Part shown: piece after piece, positions 15,620 through 23,163 of the stretch
Position numbering within the stretch: the first letter of the stretch is position 1
Layout: each line of letters begins with the position of its first letter
Notes under the pieces: generated by a model
The model's database searches: none
Told to the model about the DNA's origin: nothing
What the model saw: the letters and a program-made list of their open reading frames with translations, nothing else
Source: Candidatus Competibacteraceae bacterium
Lineage (GTDB): Bacteria > Bacteroidota > Bacteroidia > CAIKAF01
Direction: 5' to 3'
DNA: 39,842 nt
NCBI GenBank assembly: GCA_014879445.1
Contig: JACSSC010000014.1
Coordinates: forward strand, 1 to 39,842
Made by a program: the position numbers and the translations under genes

Positions 15620-16327
15620 ATGCAAATTACTGAACTTCGAAAGCTAAATGAAATGGAGATGCTGCTCAGGCGAAAGATTCGCATCGTATTGGTTGAAGAT
15701 CATGAGATGTTCAGAGAAGGTCTGCAGCTGTTGCTTTCTTCAATATCAAGTATCGAAACCACAGGCAGCTTCTCAAACGGGGACGAGCTCAAGAAATTTC
15801 TGAAAACAGAAACTGAACCCGATGTTATACTTATGGATATTAAGCTGAAAGATGAATCGGGAATTGATTTAACATCCTATCTCAAACGAGAATATACGAA
15901 GATACGCGTAATCGCGCTATCTATGTTTGACAACCCCAATATCATTCTAAAAATGATATCGTCGGGTGCTTGTGGGTATTTGATGAAAAACGTAAGCAAA
16001 GAAGAATTAAAAACGGCCATTACCAATGTGATACAAGGCGAAGAATACTATTGCAAAGAAGCTGCCCACCAGGTGATGCAACACATGGCAAAAAAAGAAA
16101 AACAAACCATGTCGGGCGATTTAAATTTGCGTGGATTCACCCTGCGTGAAATCCAAATCATTCGTATGATCTGTGATGGCAAATCAAACAAAGAGATTGC
16201 CGAATCGCTTTATATTAGCTCACGAACTGTTGAATCGCACCGTATGCGCATCATGCGAAAAATGGAAGTATCCTCCTCCGCCGAACTGGTGAAATTTGCC
16301 ATTCGAAACGATATGTATCAGGTATAA
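15620..16327 (+). CDS. NarL/FixJ-type response regulator (REC-LuxR HTH)
   Basis: This 235-aa cytoplasmic transcription factor has a receiver domain (about 20-135) with E26-D27, phospho-acceptor D73 in VILMDIKLKD, S101 and K123 (LMKN), and a C-terminal LuxR/GerE helix-turn-helix (about 171-232: FTLREIQIIRMICDGKSNKEIAESLYISSRTVESHRMRI). An 18-residue N-terminal extension precedes the receiver; the perfect Shine-Dalgarno site supports it. The likely cognate kinase type is HisKA_3, present at 7519-8910 on the other strand. The gene is divergent from the signalling island and sits behind phased TACGTA palindromes. A PgpH-like gene follows after 37 bp on the same strand and might be co-transcribed. 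Confidence 0.95.
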   Translation: MQITELRKLNEMEMLLRRKIRIVLVEDHEMFREGLQLLLSSISSIETTGSFSNGDELKKFLKTETEPDVILMDIKLKDESGIDLTSYLKREYTKIRVIALSMFDNPNIILKMISSGACGYLMKNVSKEELKTAITNVIQGEEYYCKEAAHQVMQHMAKKEKQTMSGDLNLRGFTLREIQIIRMICDGKSNKEIAESLYISSRTVESHRMRIMRKMEVSSSAELVKFAIRNDMYQV

Positions 16328-16364
16328 ACAAATTTATCTACTTTAGCTGTCAGGTATTTGCATC

Positions 16365-18401
16365 ATGGCAAAAGGAAAAAGAAACCAGCAAATTTCATTG
16401 GCGGGATTTATTATATGCACCATCTGCATAACAGCTCTATTGCCACGTCGCACATCGCCTTCATTTGAATACGAACAAGGTCGCATTTGGCAACATGCCG
16501 ATTTGGTGGCGCCTGTTAATTTCCCGATACTAAAAACAAACGCCGAATTGCAACAAGAAATACAAGCTGCTGAACAGCGAAAAAAATTGTATTTCAGATT
16601 CAACCCCAATGCCCTCCAACAATCCATTCAAAATCTTGAGGAAAATATACAACATGAAACCCGTTGGAGCGAAAAAGAAAAAAAAGAAAACATAAGCCAA
16701 GGTGTCAACATTCTAACAAAAACATTCAAGCAATCACTGATATCACCGCCATCCATTACACCGGAAATTGATGCTTCACGTGTTATTTATGTGCTGTACG
16801 AAGGAAACCGATATGAAGAAAAACTCTATGGAACATTTTTACCTGTCAAAAGCTGGACTCCTGTCGTCAAAGGCATTCATATCACAGGCGATACCACCGA
16901 TATATCCTTATTCGTTGAATACCTAAAAAAATCCATCATACCCTCTATCACTTTCGATGCCGGATTTACCGACAAAATGCATCAGGAATATCTACGTAAC
17001 ATACCTTCAGCCAAAGGGATCTTCATGAAAGGAGAAACCATCATTCGTAAAGGCGAACTCATTTCAGCAGATAAAAAAAACCTGCTCGACTCTTACAAAG
17101 TAGAGTTTGCTGACCAAAAAAATAGCGTGGCCAATCAGATCGTTGTTTGGATTGGGCAATTTCTCTTCTCAGGCACATTCCTGCTGCTCCTGTTTTTGTT
17201 TCTAGTTCTGTTTCGGCAAAAAATAGTACGAAATTATCGTAAGGCATTTTCAATACTAAGCTTAACCTTATTGATTGTAGGCCTGAGTTCATTGGCATTT
17301 CACATGAAAGCGCCATCCATATACATCGTGCCATTTGCCATTTTGCCCATACTTGTTCGCTCATTTTATGACACCCGTATCGCACTTTTTTCACATATCA
17401 TAACACTGATACTAACAGCCGACTTTGCTACTAACAGCACCGAATTTCTTATTCTACAAACCGGCGGTGGAATGGTTGCCATTTTCAGCTTTATCAACTT
17501 CAGAAAAAGAGCACAACTCTATACATCAGCCATCCTGATATGGATTACATACAGCGTTTTATACACCGCACTGCATCTGACAAAAGAAGGAAGCATCCAT
17601 TCTATCGAATACGAATCCTATTTATGGTTTTTAATTAGCTGTATCGGCGTGCTGTTTGCTCTACCTCTCATCTATATTTTTGAAAAGCTCTTCGGACTTT
17701 TTGGCGAACTTTCCTTACTCGAACTAACCGACACAAACAACCGTCTGCTTCGCGAATTATCGCATAAAGCTCCTGGCACTTTTCATCACAGCATACAAGT
17801 AGCCAACTTGGTCGAATCGGCCATTGAAGAAATTGGTGGGAACACCCTGTTGGCAAGAGCAGGCGCGCTCTATCACGACATTGGAAAAATAAATAATCCG
17901 CATTTCTTTATCGAGAACCAAATACCCGATACCAACCCACACGATGAACTAAAATTTGAAGAAAGTGCAGAAATTATTATTTCGCACGTAGCAAAAGGTG
18001 TGGAACTCGCAAAAAAACACCACCTGCCCGAAATTATTATTGACTTTATTCGAACCCATCACGGAACCCTTACAGTTCAATACTTCTACAAAAATTATAT
18101 CAAATCTTTCCCAGGTGCAGAAGCTGATATTGATAAATTCTCATACCCCGGCCCCGTGCCACACAGCCGTGAAATGGCCGTGCTAATGATGGCCGATTCG
18201 GTTGAAGCAGCTTCCAGAAGCTTACAAAATCACAACTTAGATAGCATCAGCCGGTTGGTAAACAAAATTATTGACTTCCAATTAGCCGAAAAACAATACA
18301 TCCATAGCGAACTGACATTAAAAGATATTGAACACATTCGCAAAAACTTTATCCGACATTTGCTCAATCTGTATCATGTACGCATCGAATATCCCGAATA
18401 A
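16365..18401 (+). CDS. pgpH: 7TM-HD phosphodiesterase, PgpH-like (probable c-di-AMP hydrolase)
   Basis: The 678-aa membrane protein has one N-terminal helix (about 12-28), an extracytoplasmic 7TMR-HDED region (about 45-265) and a block of roughly seven hydrophobic helices (about 270-460). A cytoplasmic HD domain follows, with H474/H475 (FHHSIQVANL), the metal-binding H504-D505 pair in YHDIGKINNPHFF, ISHVAKGVELAKKHHLP, RTHHGT and DSVEAASRSL. This is the architecture of PgpH, which hydrolyses the second messenger c-di-AMP. No c-di-AMP cyclase is encoded in the window, so the substrate is inferred from family. It lies 37 bp downstream of the LuxR regulator. The motif set is complete. Confidence 0.9.
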   Translation: MAKGKRNQQISLAGFIICTICITALLPRRTSPSFEYEQGRIWQHADLVAPVNFPILKTNAELQQEIQAAEQRKKLYFRFNPNALQQSIQNLEENIQHETRWSEKEKKENISQGVNILTKTFKQSLISPPSITPEIDASRVIYVLYEGNRYEEKLYGTFLPVKSWTPVVKGIHITGDTTDISLFVEYLKKSIIPSITFDAGFTDKMHQEYLRNIPSAKGIFMKGETIIRKGELISADKKNLLDSYKVEFADQKNSVANQIVVWIGQFLFSGTFLLLLFLFLVLFRQKIVRNYRKAFSILSLTLLIVGLSSLAFHMKAPSIYIVPFAILPILVRSFYDTRIALFSHIITLILTADFATNSTEFLILQTGGGMVAIFSFINFRKRAQLYTSAILIWITYSVLYTALHLTKEGSIHSIEYESYLWFLISCIGVLFALPLIYIFEKLFGLFGELSLLELTDTNNRLLRELSHKAPGTFHHSIQVANLVESAIEEIGGNTLLARAGALYHDIGKINNPHFFIENQIPDTNPHDELKFEESAEIIISHVAKGVELAKKHHLPEIIIDFIRTHHGTLTVQYFYKNYIKSFPGAEADIDKFSYPGPVPHSREMAVLMMADSVEAASRSLQNHNLDSISRLVNKIIDFQLAEKQYIHSELTLKDIEHIRKNFIRHLLNLYHVRIEYPE

Positions 18402-18444
18402 AGAAGTTGTCTTTATTTTGATTCTTTCTCATCAAAAATAAACA

Positions 18445-18452
18445 TACCTTTG
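18445..18452 (+). promoter_or_regulatory. -7 promoter element of the cyclase gene
   Basis: TACCTTTG (followed by CA) matches TAnnTTTG. It is repeated almost exactly before rpoD, and the same octamer occurs before umuD and the small membrane gene at 33315. The predicted leader is about 25-30 nt. The nearest TTG is 24 nt upstream, longer than usual spacing. Confidence 0.55.
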
Positions 18453-18485
18453 CAGCGTCCGTAAACAGAACCCCGGATAGCTTTT

Positions 18486-19502
18486 ATGACCAAATACACC
18501 AAATTACGCTTAGGCAACTGCATCAAAGCAGGTTTTTTGGGCGCTATCCTTACGATTTTTTCTATTTTAGAAGAAGGTGATTTTAAAATTCAATACCCCA
18601 TCGTGGGCTTTATCTCCGGATTCTTTACCGGCGTATTCGAACTATTTGTTTACCGCGAACGCCTGCGAAAACTGCCCTTCATTATCGGTCTGTTCATCAA
18701 ATCCACATCTTATACCATCACTGTTTATGCCCTCATCCTATTAGCTCTTTCTCTCACCTACAAAATTACCGGAAATACCAGCGCAGGAAATATTCTTGAC
18801 AACTTCATGAAAAAAGAATCTATCATGCTGGCACTGCAGGCATTTAAAGGTTCTGTATTCATCGTTTTCCTATTTCAACTCGATACCTTACTAGGCGACG
18901 GCGCATTCAGACGATACGTGTTTGGCAAATATCATATCCCTCGCAAACAGGATATGGTGTTTATGTTCCTCGATATCAAATCATCAACTAAACTGGCTGA
19001 AATGCTCGGCGATGAAAACTACTACTCGCTGATAGATGACTTTTTTCATGACATATCTGAGCCCATCATTGACTCTGATGCCGAAATTTACAAATACGTA
19101 GGGGATGAAGTGATTATCTGTTGGCCCATCGAAAAAGGCCTTGCTCCGCCTACCGCCGTTGACTTGTTTTTCAATATCAAACAAAAGATTCGTAAACGCA
19201 AAGACCATTACATCGCCCGATATGGCGTTATCCCCGAATTTAAAGCAGGCATACATGAAGGGTCCGTCATTTCTGCCCTGATAGGCGACATCCGAAAAGA
19301 AATTGTATATAACGGCGACGTGCTGAACACAACCGCCCGATTGCAAGAAATCTGTAACGAACAACAGGCCGAGCTTCTCATCTCTGATAGCTTATACCAT
19401 AAACTAAAATGGACAGGCCGATACACAGCACAATCGCTCGGCGTGGTTCAGCTTAAAGGAAAACTTAAACCCATTGAAGTGTTTTCTATCAACGAACATT
19501 AA
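18486..19502 (+). CDS. Membrane class III adenylate/guanylate cyclase
   Basis: This 338-aa protein has four or so hydrophobic segments in residues 12-140 and then a cytoplasmic class III cyclase homology domain (about 155-335). The two metal-binding aspartates are present at canonical spacing, D163 in MFLDIKSST and D207 in YKYVGDEVIICW, and the domain continues with KAGIHEGSV, GDIRKEIVYNGDVLNTTARLQE and LLISDSLY. It should make cAMP (or cGMP) from the nucleotide triphosphate, probably as a dimer. The substrate-choice residues cannot be set confidently by eye. The N-terminal membrane part is of no recognised sensory family. It sits next to a c-di-AMP-type phosphodiesterase gene, so two second-messenger enzymes are adjacent, but with a separate promoter. 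Confidence 0.9.
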   Translation: MTKYTKLRLGNCIKAGFLGAILTIFSILEEGDFKIQYPIVGFISGFFTGVFELFVYRERLRKLPFIIGLFIKSTSYTITVYALILLALSLTYKITGNTSAGNILDNFMKKESIMLALQAFKGSVFIVFLFQLDTLLGDGAFRRYVFGKYHIPRKQDMVFMFLDIKSSTKLAEMLGDENYYSLIDDFFHDISEPIIDSDAEIYKYVGDEVIICWPIEKGLAPPTAVDLFFNIKQKIRKRKDHYIARYGVIPEFKAGIHEGSVISALIGDIRKEIVYNGDVLNTTARLQEICNEQQAELLISDSLYHKLKWTGRYTAQSLGVVQLKGKLKPIEVFSINEH

Positions 19503-19582
19503 CCGCAAAACAGAATTTATTCTGTCTGATCTTAGCTCATTTCTAATCCATAATAATCCGTTTCGCTCTGAAAAATTTTACC

Positions 19583-19590
19583 TACCTTTG
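19583..19590 (+). promoter_or_regulatory. -7 promoter element of umuDC
   Basis: TACCTTTG, a full TAnnTTTG match, lies about 75 nt upstream of the umuD start. The -33 region has TTT instead of TTG at the best spacing. It is followed 13 nt later by the inverted repeat at 19604-19630. Confidence 0.55.
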
Positions 19591-19603
19591 GTGGGTAATT
19601 ATG

Positions 19604-19630
19604 TCTTGTTGTATTCCGGCCATAACAAGA
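19604..19630. promoter_or_regulatory. Inverted repeat downstream of the umuDC promoter (candidate LexA-type operator)
   Basis: TCTTGTT (19604-19610) and AACAAGA (19624-19630) are perfect 7-bp inverted arms with a 13-nt spacer. The repeat lies around the expected start of transcription, where a repressor would block umuDC. An RNA hairpin is the alternative reading. No known Bacteroidota SOS box was matched; the operator role is inference. Confidence 0.45.
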
Positions 19631-19664
19631 TTGCTTGCTTAACATACTTAATATTTCTTATCTC

Positions 19665-20129
19665 ATGAAGCAACAAATCCCTTACAGGGAAACTCGGCTG
19701 GAGTTGTTTCCCGTTTCTGCTCAAAAGTATCAGCCCTTACCCCTGATGCCTTTTCCGCTTAGCGCCGGATTCCCGTCACCTGCTCTTGATTTCACAGACA
19801 ACAGCATTGATCTCAACAATCTTCTCATTGCTCATCCCTCGGCCACTTACTTCGGACGCGTACAGGGCAACTCCATGAAAAATGCTGGCATACACGATGG
19901 CGACCTGCTGATTATTGACAAAAGCATTGCCCCAGAAAATGGGAAAATTGCCGTATGCTATCTTAATGGCGAATTTACTATTAAACGCATACAAATCAAT
20001 GCATCCGGCCTTTGGCTTATGCCCGAAAACGAACAATATAAACCCATCAAAATTGAAGAAGATATGCAGCTTACTATTTGGGGCGTAGTTACCTACATCA
20101 TCAAAAAACCACTGCCATGTTTGCCCTGA
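19665..20129 (+). CDS. umuD: UmuD-like S24 peptidase, DNA polymerase V accessory protein
   Basis: The 154-aa protein belongs to the LexA/UmuD S24 serine peptidases. In the family, RecA-stimulated self-cleavage yields the active UmuD' partner of UmuC for translesion synthesis. The probable cleavage site is A34-G35 in [11 protein letters not shown]. The catalytic dyad is S70 (GNSMKNAGI) and K107 (FTIKRI), 37 residues apart as in E. coli UmuD (S60/K97). ATG 19665 is chosen; an upstream in-frame start at 19635 would add ten residues and approach the inverted repeat. The N-terminal arm is longer than in E. coli by about ten residues. It overlaps umuC by 13 bp, so the two are translated together, and both are probably SOS-controlled. 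Confidence 0.94.
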   Translation: MKQQIPYRETRLELFPVSAQKYQPLPLMPFPLSAGFPSPALDFTDNSIDLNNLLIAHPSATYFGRVQGNSMKNAGIHDGDLLIIDKSIAPENGKIAVCYLNGEFTIKRIQINASGLWLMPENEQYKPIKIEEDMQLTIWGVVTYIIKKPLPCLP

Positions 20130-21376
20130 TTGACTGCAATAACTTCTATGCATCCTGCGAACGGGTTTTTCGACCCGAACTCAATCATCAACCTATCGTT
20201 GTTCTCTCCAACAACGACGGATGTGTCATCGCCCGTAGTAATGAAGCCAAAGCGCTTGGCATTCCCATGGGCGCACCCGCTTTCGAATACCAAAAATGCT
20301 TCCGGCAACATCAAGTGCATGTATTCTCGGCTAATTTCGCACTGTATGGCGATATGAGCCGACGTGTCATGAATATTCTCGAAGAATATAGCCCCGAAAG
20401 CGAAATATACAGCATTGACGAAATATTCCTGAATCTCTCCGGAATGGATGCATACAACTTGCATGAATATGGCATCTCTATGCGTGAAAAAGTATGGAAA
20501 TGGACAGGCATACCTACCAGCATAGGGATAGCACACACCAAAACATTAGCTAAAGTAGCCAATCGCATCGCAAAAAAATTCCCTGATCCCACAAAAAACG
20601 TACACCTTATACTCAGCAATGAACAACGTATCAAAGCGCTTAAATGGATCGATATACAAGATATTTGGGGGATAGGAAAACAACACGCCCATCGCCTCAA
20701 AACAATAGGCATACACAAAGGATATGACTTTACTCAACTCTCTGCCGAGTGGATAAGAAAAAATATGGGGGTGGTAGGATTGCGCCTGCAACAAGAATTA
20801 TTGGGCACTCCAACTTTGGCAATTGAATATCCCAAACCTAGAAAAAATATCGCGACTACCCGCTCTTTCGAAACGCTATACACCGATATTGATGCCGTCA
20901 AAGAACGTATCAGCGCCTTTGCCGTATCTTGTGCCGAAAAACTTCGCAAACAACATACTTGCTGCCTGTCTATCACTATCTTCATCTGCACACCACAGCA
21001 CCAAACCCATTTGCCGCAATACAGCCGAAGCATACACATCAAACTACCCTACCCCACTCATTCAGCCATTGAGCTTAGCCAATTCGCCACACAAGCATTA
21101 CTTAAAATCTTTAAACCCGGATATGCATACAAAAAGGCCGGCGTAATCGTTCACAACCTGATAAACGAAAACCAACTGCAAAAAAAACTGTTCGAAAATC
21201 GCAACGAACAGCACATCCCTCTCATGCAAGCCATTGATAAAATAAATCAGATGATAGGTCAACAAAAAGTGCGACTGGCCTCACAAGACTTAAAACAAGT
21301 ATGGAAAATGAAACAGGAAAAACTATCGCCACGTTATACCACCCGATTAGAAGATATTATCACCATATACTGCTAA
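20117..21376 (+). CDS. umuC: UmuC-like Y-family DNA polymerase V catalytic subunit
   Basis: This 419-aa protein is the catalytic subunit of translesion DNA polymerase V. The palm active site is visible: D6 in [17 protein letters not shown], and D101-E102 in [21 protein letters not shown] and the thumb helix-hairpin-helix ([12 protein letters not shown]) follow, then the little-finger domain and a C-terminal DUF4113-like end ([23 protein letters not shown]). ATG 20117 is chosen because the conserved N-terminus starts there; an upstream TTG frame extension is not credible. It overlaps umuD by 13 bp. Its stop (21374-21376) overlaps the stop of the convergent gene at 21373, leaving no room for a terminator between them. 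Confidence 0.96.
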   Translation: MFALIDCNNFYASCERVFRPELNHQPIVVLSNNDGCVIARSNEAKALGIPMGAPAFEYQKCFRQHQVHVFSANFALYGDMSRRVMNILEEYSPESEIYSIDEIFLNLSGMDAYNLHEYGISMREKVWKWTGIPTSIGIAHTKTLAKVANRIAKKFPDPTKNVHLILSNEQRIKALKWIDIQDIWGIGKQHAHRLKTIGIHKGYDFTQLSAEWIRKNMGVVGLRLQQELLGTPTLAIEYPKPRKNIATTRSFETLYTDIDAVKERISAFAVSCAEKLRKQHTCCLSITIFICTPQHQTHLPQYSRSIHIKLPYPTHSAIELSQFATQALLKIFKPGYAYKKAGVIVHNLINENQLQKKLFENRNEQHIPLMQAIDKINQMIGQQKVRLASQDLKQVWKMKQEKLSPRYTTRLEDIITIYC

Positions 21377-22206
21377 CGAGGTACATTGGGCTTGCCCTCC
21401 TTCCCAAGTAATGACCGTATGCCTGTCCACAAACCGCTTAATCGTGGTGGCTGATGCAACATATCCAGCGTTTGCTCAATAACATGATCAGGCAGGCCCG
21501 ATACTGTAATCTGCAAACGAGATTGTGAAAGAAAATCCTCCGACCATTCAGGACGCAAACGACAACTGCTGCCAACCAATCCTTTCAGCATCAAAGAGGG
21601 TTGGTAATACTCGTTTGATACATGATTGACCCACGATGTAGGTATTCGACTCAGCGGTAATGAAACGGGTGCAAAATGAAGAATGATACGGTTGAGATCG
21701 GGCTGTGACATATCCATAGGCGGAAAGGTATCAAAAAACCAAAGCCCTTCACGCCATGCAAAATTACGCAACGTAGGATGAAACCCCACCTGTACCCCCG
21801 ATTGCAAAAAATCTATTGTTTGTGCCAATAGCGCTTTTAACAAAGCAATGCATGATTCCCTTTCGCCTGTCATCATCCGATAGCGTACCAATTCATCGTC
21901 GGCAAAAGGCGACTGTACTACTACCAAAAAATTACGACTATGGCGTTCCACTAAGTGCAAAAAAGTATCAGGAATTTGCACGCCGGCATGCTGCAAACAG
22001 GATACATAAGATGCATGATGTGAAACAATTTGCAAAGCCAGCTCTTTGCTTCTTACTGGCTTATATATCTTCATCACCAACGGATTCATCCCCTGAGGAT
22101 AGATTCGAAAGGGTTGCGAAAAAAAACCGAGGTTGGTGATGCGCTGAAACCCCTTCCCCTTTTTTTCATACCATTCATCAAAAATATGCTGCAATGCTGA
22201 ATCCAT
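21373..22206 (-). CDS. Hypothetical protein with kinase-fold-like pattern
   Basis: The 277-aa protein is not confidently recognised. The order of elements resembles a degenerate protein-kinase/aminoglycoside-phosphotransferase fold: a possible nucleotide-anchoring strand with lysine (PLVMKIYKP near residue 42-50), a helix, a hinge-like VVVQSPF near 95, then [23 protein letters not shown] (about 141-163). The last could be a catalytic-loop H-x4-N and a D-containing metal loop. Residues normally Asp in the catalytic loop are absent, so it may be a pseudokinase; the similarity to DUF6206-type proteins is only a suggestion. No signal peptide or membrane helix is seen. It is convergent with umuC and upstream of no clear partner. 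Confidence 0.55.
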   Translation of the reverse strand: MDSALQHIFDEWYEKKGKGFQRITNLGFFSQPFRIYPQGMNPLVMKIYKPVRSKELALQIVSHHASYVSCLQHAGVQIPDTFLHLVERHSRNFLVVVQSPFADDELVRYRMMTGERESCIALLKALLAQTIDFLQSGVQVGFHPTLRNFAWREGLWFFDTFPPMDMSQPDLNRIILHFAPVSLPLSRIPTSWVNHVSNEYYQPSLMLKGLVGSSCRLRPEWSEDFLSQSRLQITVSGLPDHVIEQTLDMLHQPPRLSGLWTGIRSLLGKEGKPNVPR

Positions 22207-22247
22207 AAGCTTTGCCGAAAATAAGCATTCCTTTTGAGAAAATTGAT

Positions 22248-22496
22248 TTATGGCAATTCCTCATAATCACCATCTTCTGTATCTGAAGACGATTGCGATG
22301 ACGAAGGTTGCTTCATGAGGAAAGCGGCTATCAACAACACTATGCCCAACAAACAAAACAAACCTGCCACCAGAAAAGCAAAAATACGTGGATAGGCAAA
22401 TATCAATAAGCCGGTAATCAATAAAAAGAATCCTGCATACAATGCAACACGTCGTGTAGCACGTGCCCCATTAATAAAAAAATTAAACCCATTCAT
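22248..22496 (-). CDS. Small two-helix membrane protein
   Basis: The 82-aa protein has a short basic start (ARATRR), two hydrophobic helices (about 16-35 and 38-62) joined by a short turn, and a Ser/Asp/Glu-rich cytoplasmic-type tail. No family is recognised; it resembles small DUF-type inner-membrane proteins. ATG 22496 is preferred because the upstream in-frame GTG start (22547) lies within the hairpin that terminates hsp20. It is 41 bp upstream of the kinase-like gene on the same strand. Confidence 0.6.
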   Translation of the reverse strand: MNGFNFFINGARATRRVALYAGFFLLITGLLIFAYPRIFAFLVAGLFCLLGIVLLIAAFLMKQPSSSQSSSDTEDGDYEELP

Positions 22497-22530
22497 GAGA
22501 TAGAAAATAAAAAAATGGAAAGGCCCAAAA

Positions 22531-22566
22531 AGTAACAATCCCGCCACAAAGAGCGGGACTGTTACT
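22531..22566 (-). terminator. Intrinsic terminator of the hsp20 gene
   Basis: On the minus strand AGTAACA-G-TCCCGC pairs with GCGGGA-T-TGTTACT across an 8-nt loop, a 14-bp stem that includes one G-U wobble, and it runs straight into TTTTT. The plus-strand reading has an A-C mismatch at that place and no U-tract, so the element is directional. It ends the hsp20 transcript (stop at 22598) before the small membrane gene. Confidence 0.85.
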
Positions 22567-22597
22567 AATCAACCCTAACCATCCAAATTTTAATATG

Positions 22598-23038
22598 TTA
22601 TGCAACTGCAACTACTTTTTTACCGGTATGTGCAGCTGTTTGCTTCTTCGGCACTTCGATAACGATGATCCCATTTTCATATCGCGCTTCAATTTGAGCG
22701 CTATCGGCATCATCAGGAATCTGAAAAGAACGATGAAAACTGCAAGGTCTAAATTCAAAACGCAAATATGATTCTGCATTTACCTCTTGGTTCTCTTTGT
22801 GGTCGTATGATACAGTTAATATCCCTCTTTCACTCTCTACCTTTATCTGCTCTTTCTGTATGCCCGGCACCACCAACTCTATCAAATAACTTTTTTCGGT
22901 CTTGAGTACATTAACTTGTATAGTTTCATACTCAATTGCGCGGTCAAAATTAATCAAATTTTTATTCCCAACTAATTTTTGCAGAAAAAAAATTTCATTT
23001 TTTTTCGGTTTAACATTTTTATAGTACATCATAACCAT
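22598..23038 (-). CDS. Hsp20 / alpha-crystallin family small heat-shock protein
   Basis: This 146-aa cytoplasmic holdase keeps unfolding proteins soluble without ATP. The alpha-crystallin domain is visible from about residue 40: YLIELVVPGIQKEQIKVESERGILTVSYDHK, then the conserved FRPCSFHRSFQIPDDADSAQIEARYENGIIVIEVPKK. The C-terminal IxI/V-type tail is short (VVAVA). Three ATGs are clustered at 23029, 23032 and 23038; the longest is reported. It has its own strong terminator. No TAnnTTTG element was found in front of it, which may mean a different control; a 13-bp palindrome lies about 85 bp upstream. Confidence 0.93.
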   Translation of the reverse strand: MVMMYYKNVKPKKNEIFFLQKLVGNKNLINFDRAIEYETIQVNVLKTEKSYLIELVVPGIQKEQIKVESERGILTVSYDHKENQEVNAESYLRFEFRPCSFHRSFQIPDDADSAQIEARYENGIIVIEVPKKQTAAHTGKKVVAVA

Positions 23039-23120
23039 AATTTTTATACATCAAACCCTATCAAATGCTATACCCCTAATAAAAACCAGTCAAAATGTCA
23101 CTACTCTCCATCACAAAGCA

Positions 23121-23133
23121 AGACAAATTGTCT
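23121..23133. promoter_or_regulatory. 13-bp palindrome upstream of hsp20
   Basis: AGACAA-A-TTGTCT is a perfect inverted repeat between the end of the MORN/trypsin gene and hsp20. There is no U-tract, so a terminator role for the upstream gene is weak; an operator for hsp20 is possible but unproven. Confidence 0.3.
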
Positions 23134-23163
23134 TTCGATGTGTAGTGATGATCGGAAATTTAG

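Noticed and set aside
20078-20116. Longer UmuC start at TTG 20078
   Set aside because: The added residues ([13 protein letters not shown]) are not part of the family and the conserved FALIDCNNF starts directly after ATG 20117.
22497-22547. GTG start at 22547 for the small membrane protein
   Set aside because: It lies in the stem-loop that ends the hsp20 transcript; ATG 22496 gives a normal N-terminus.
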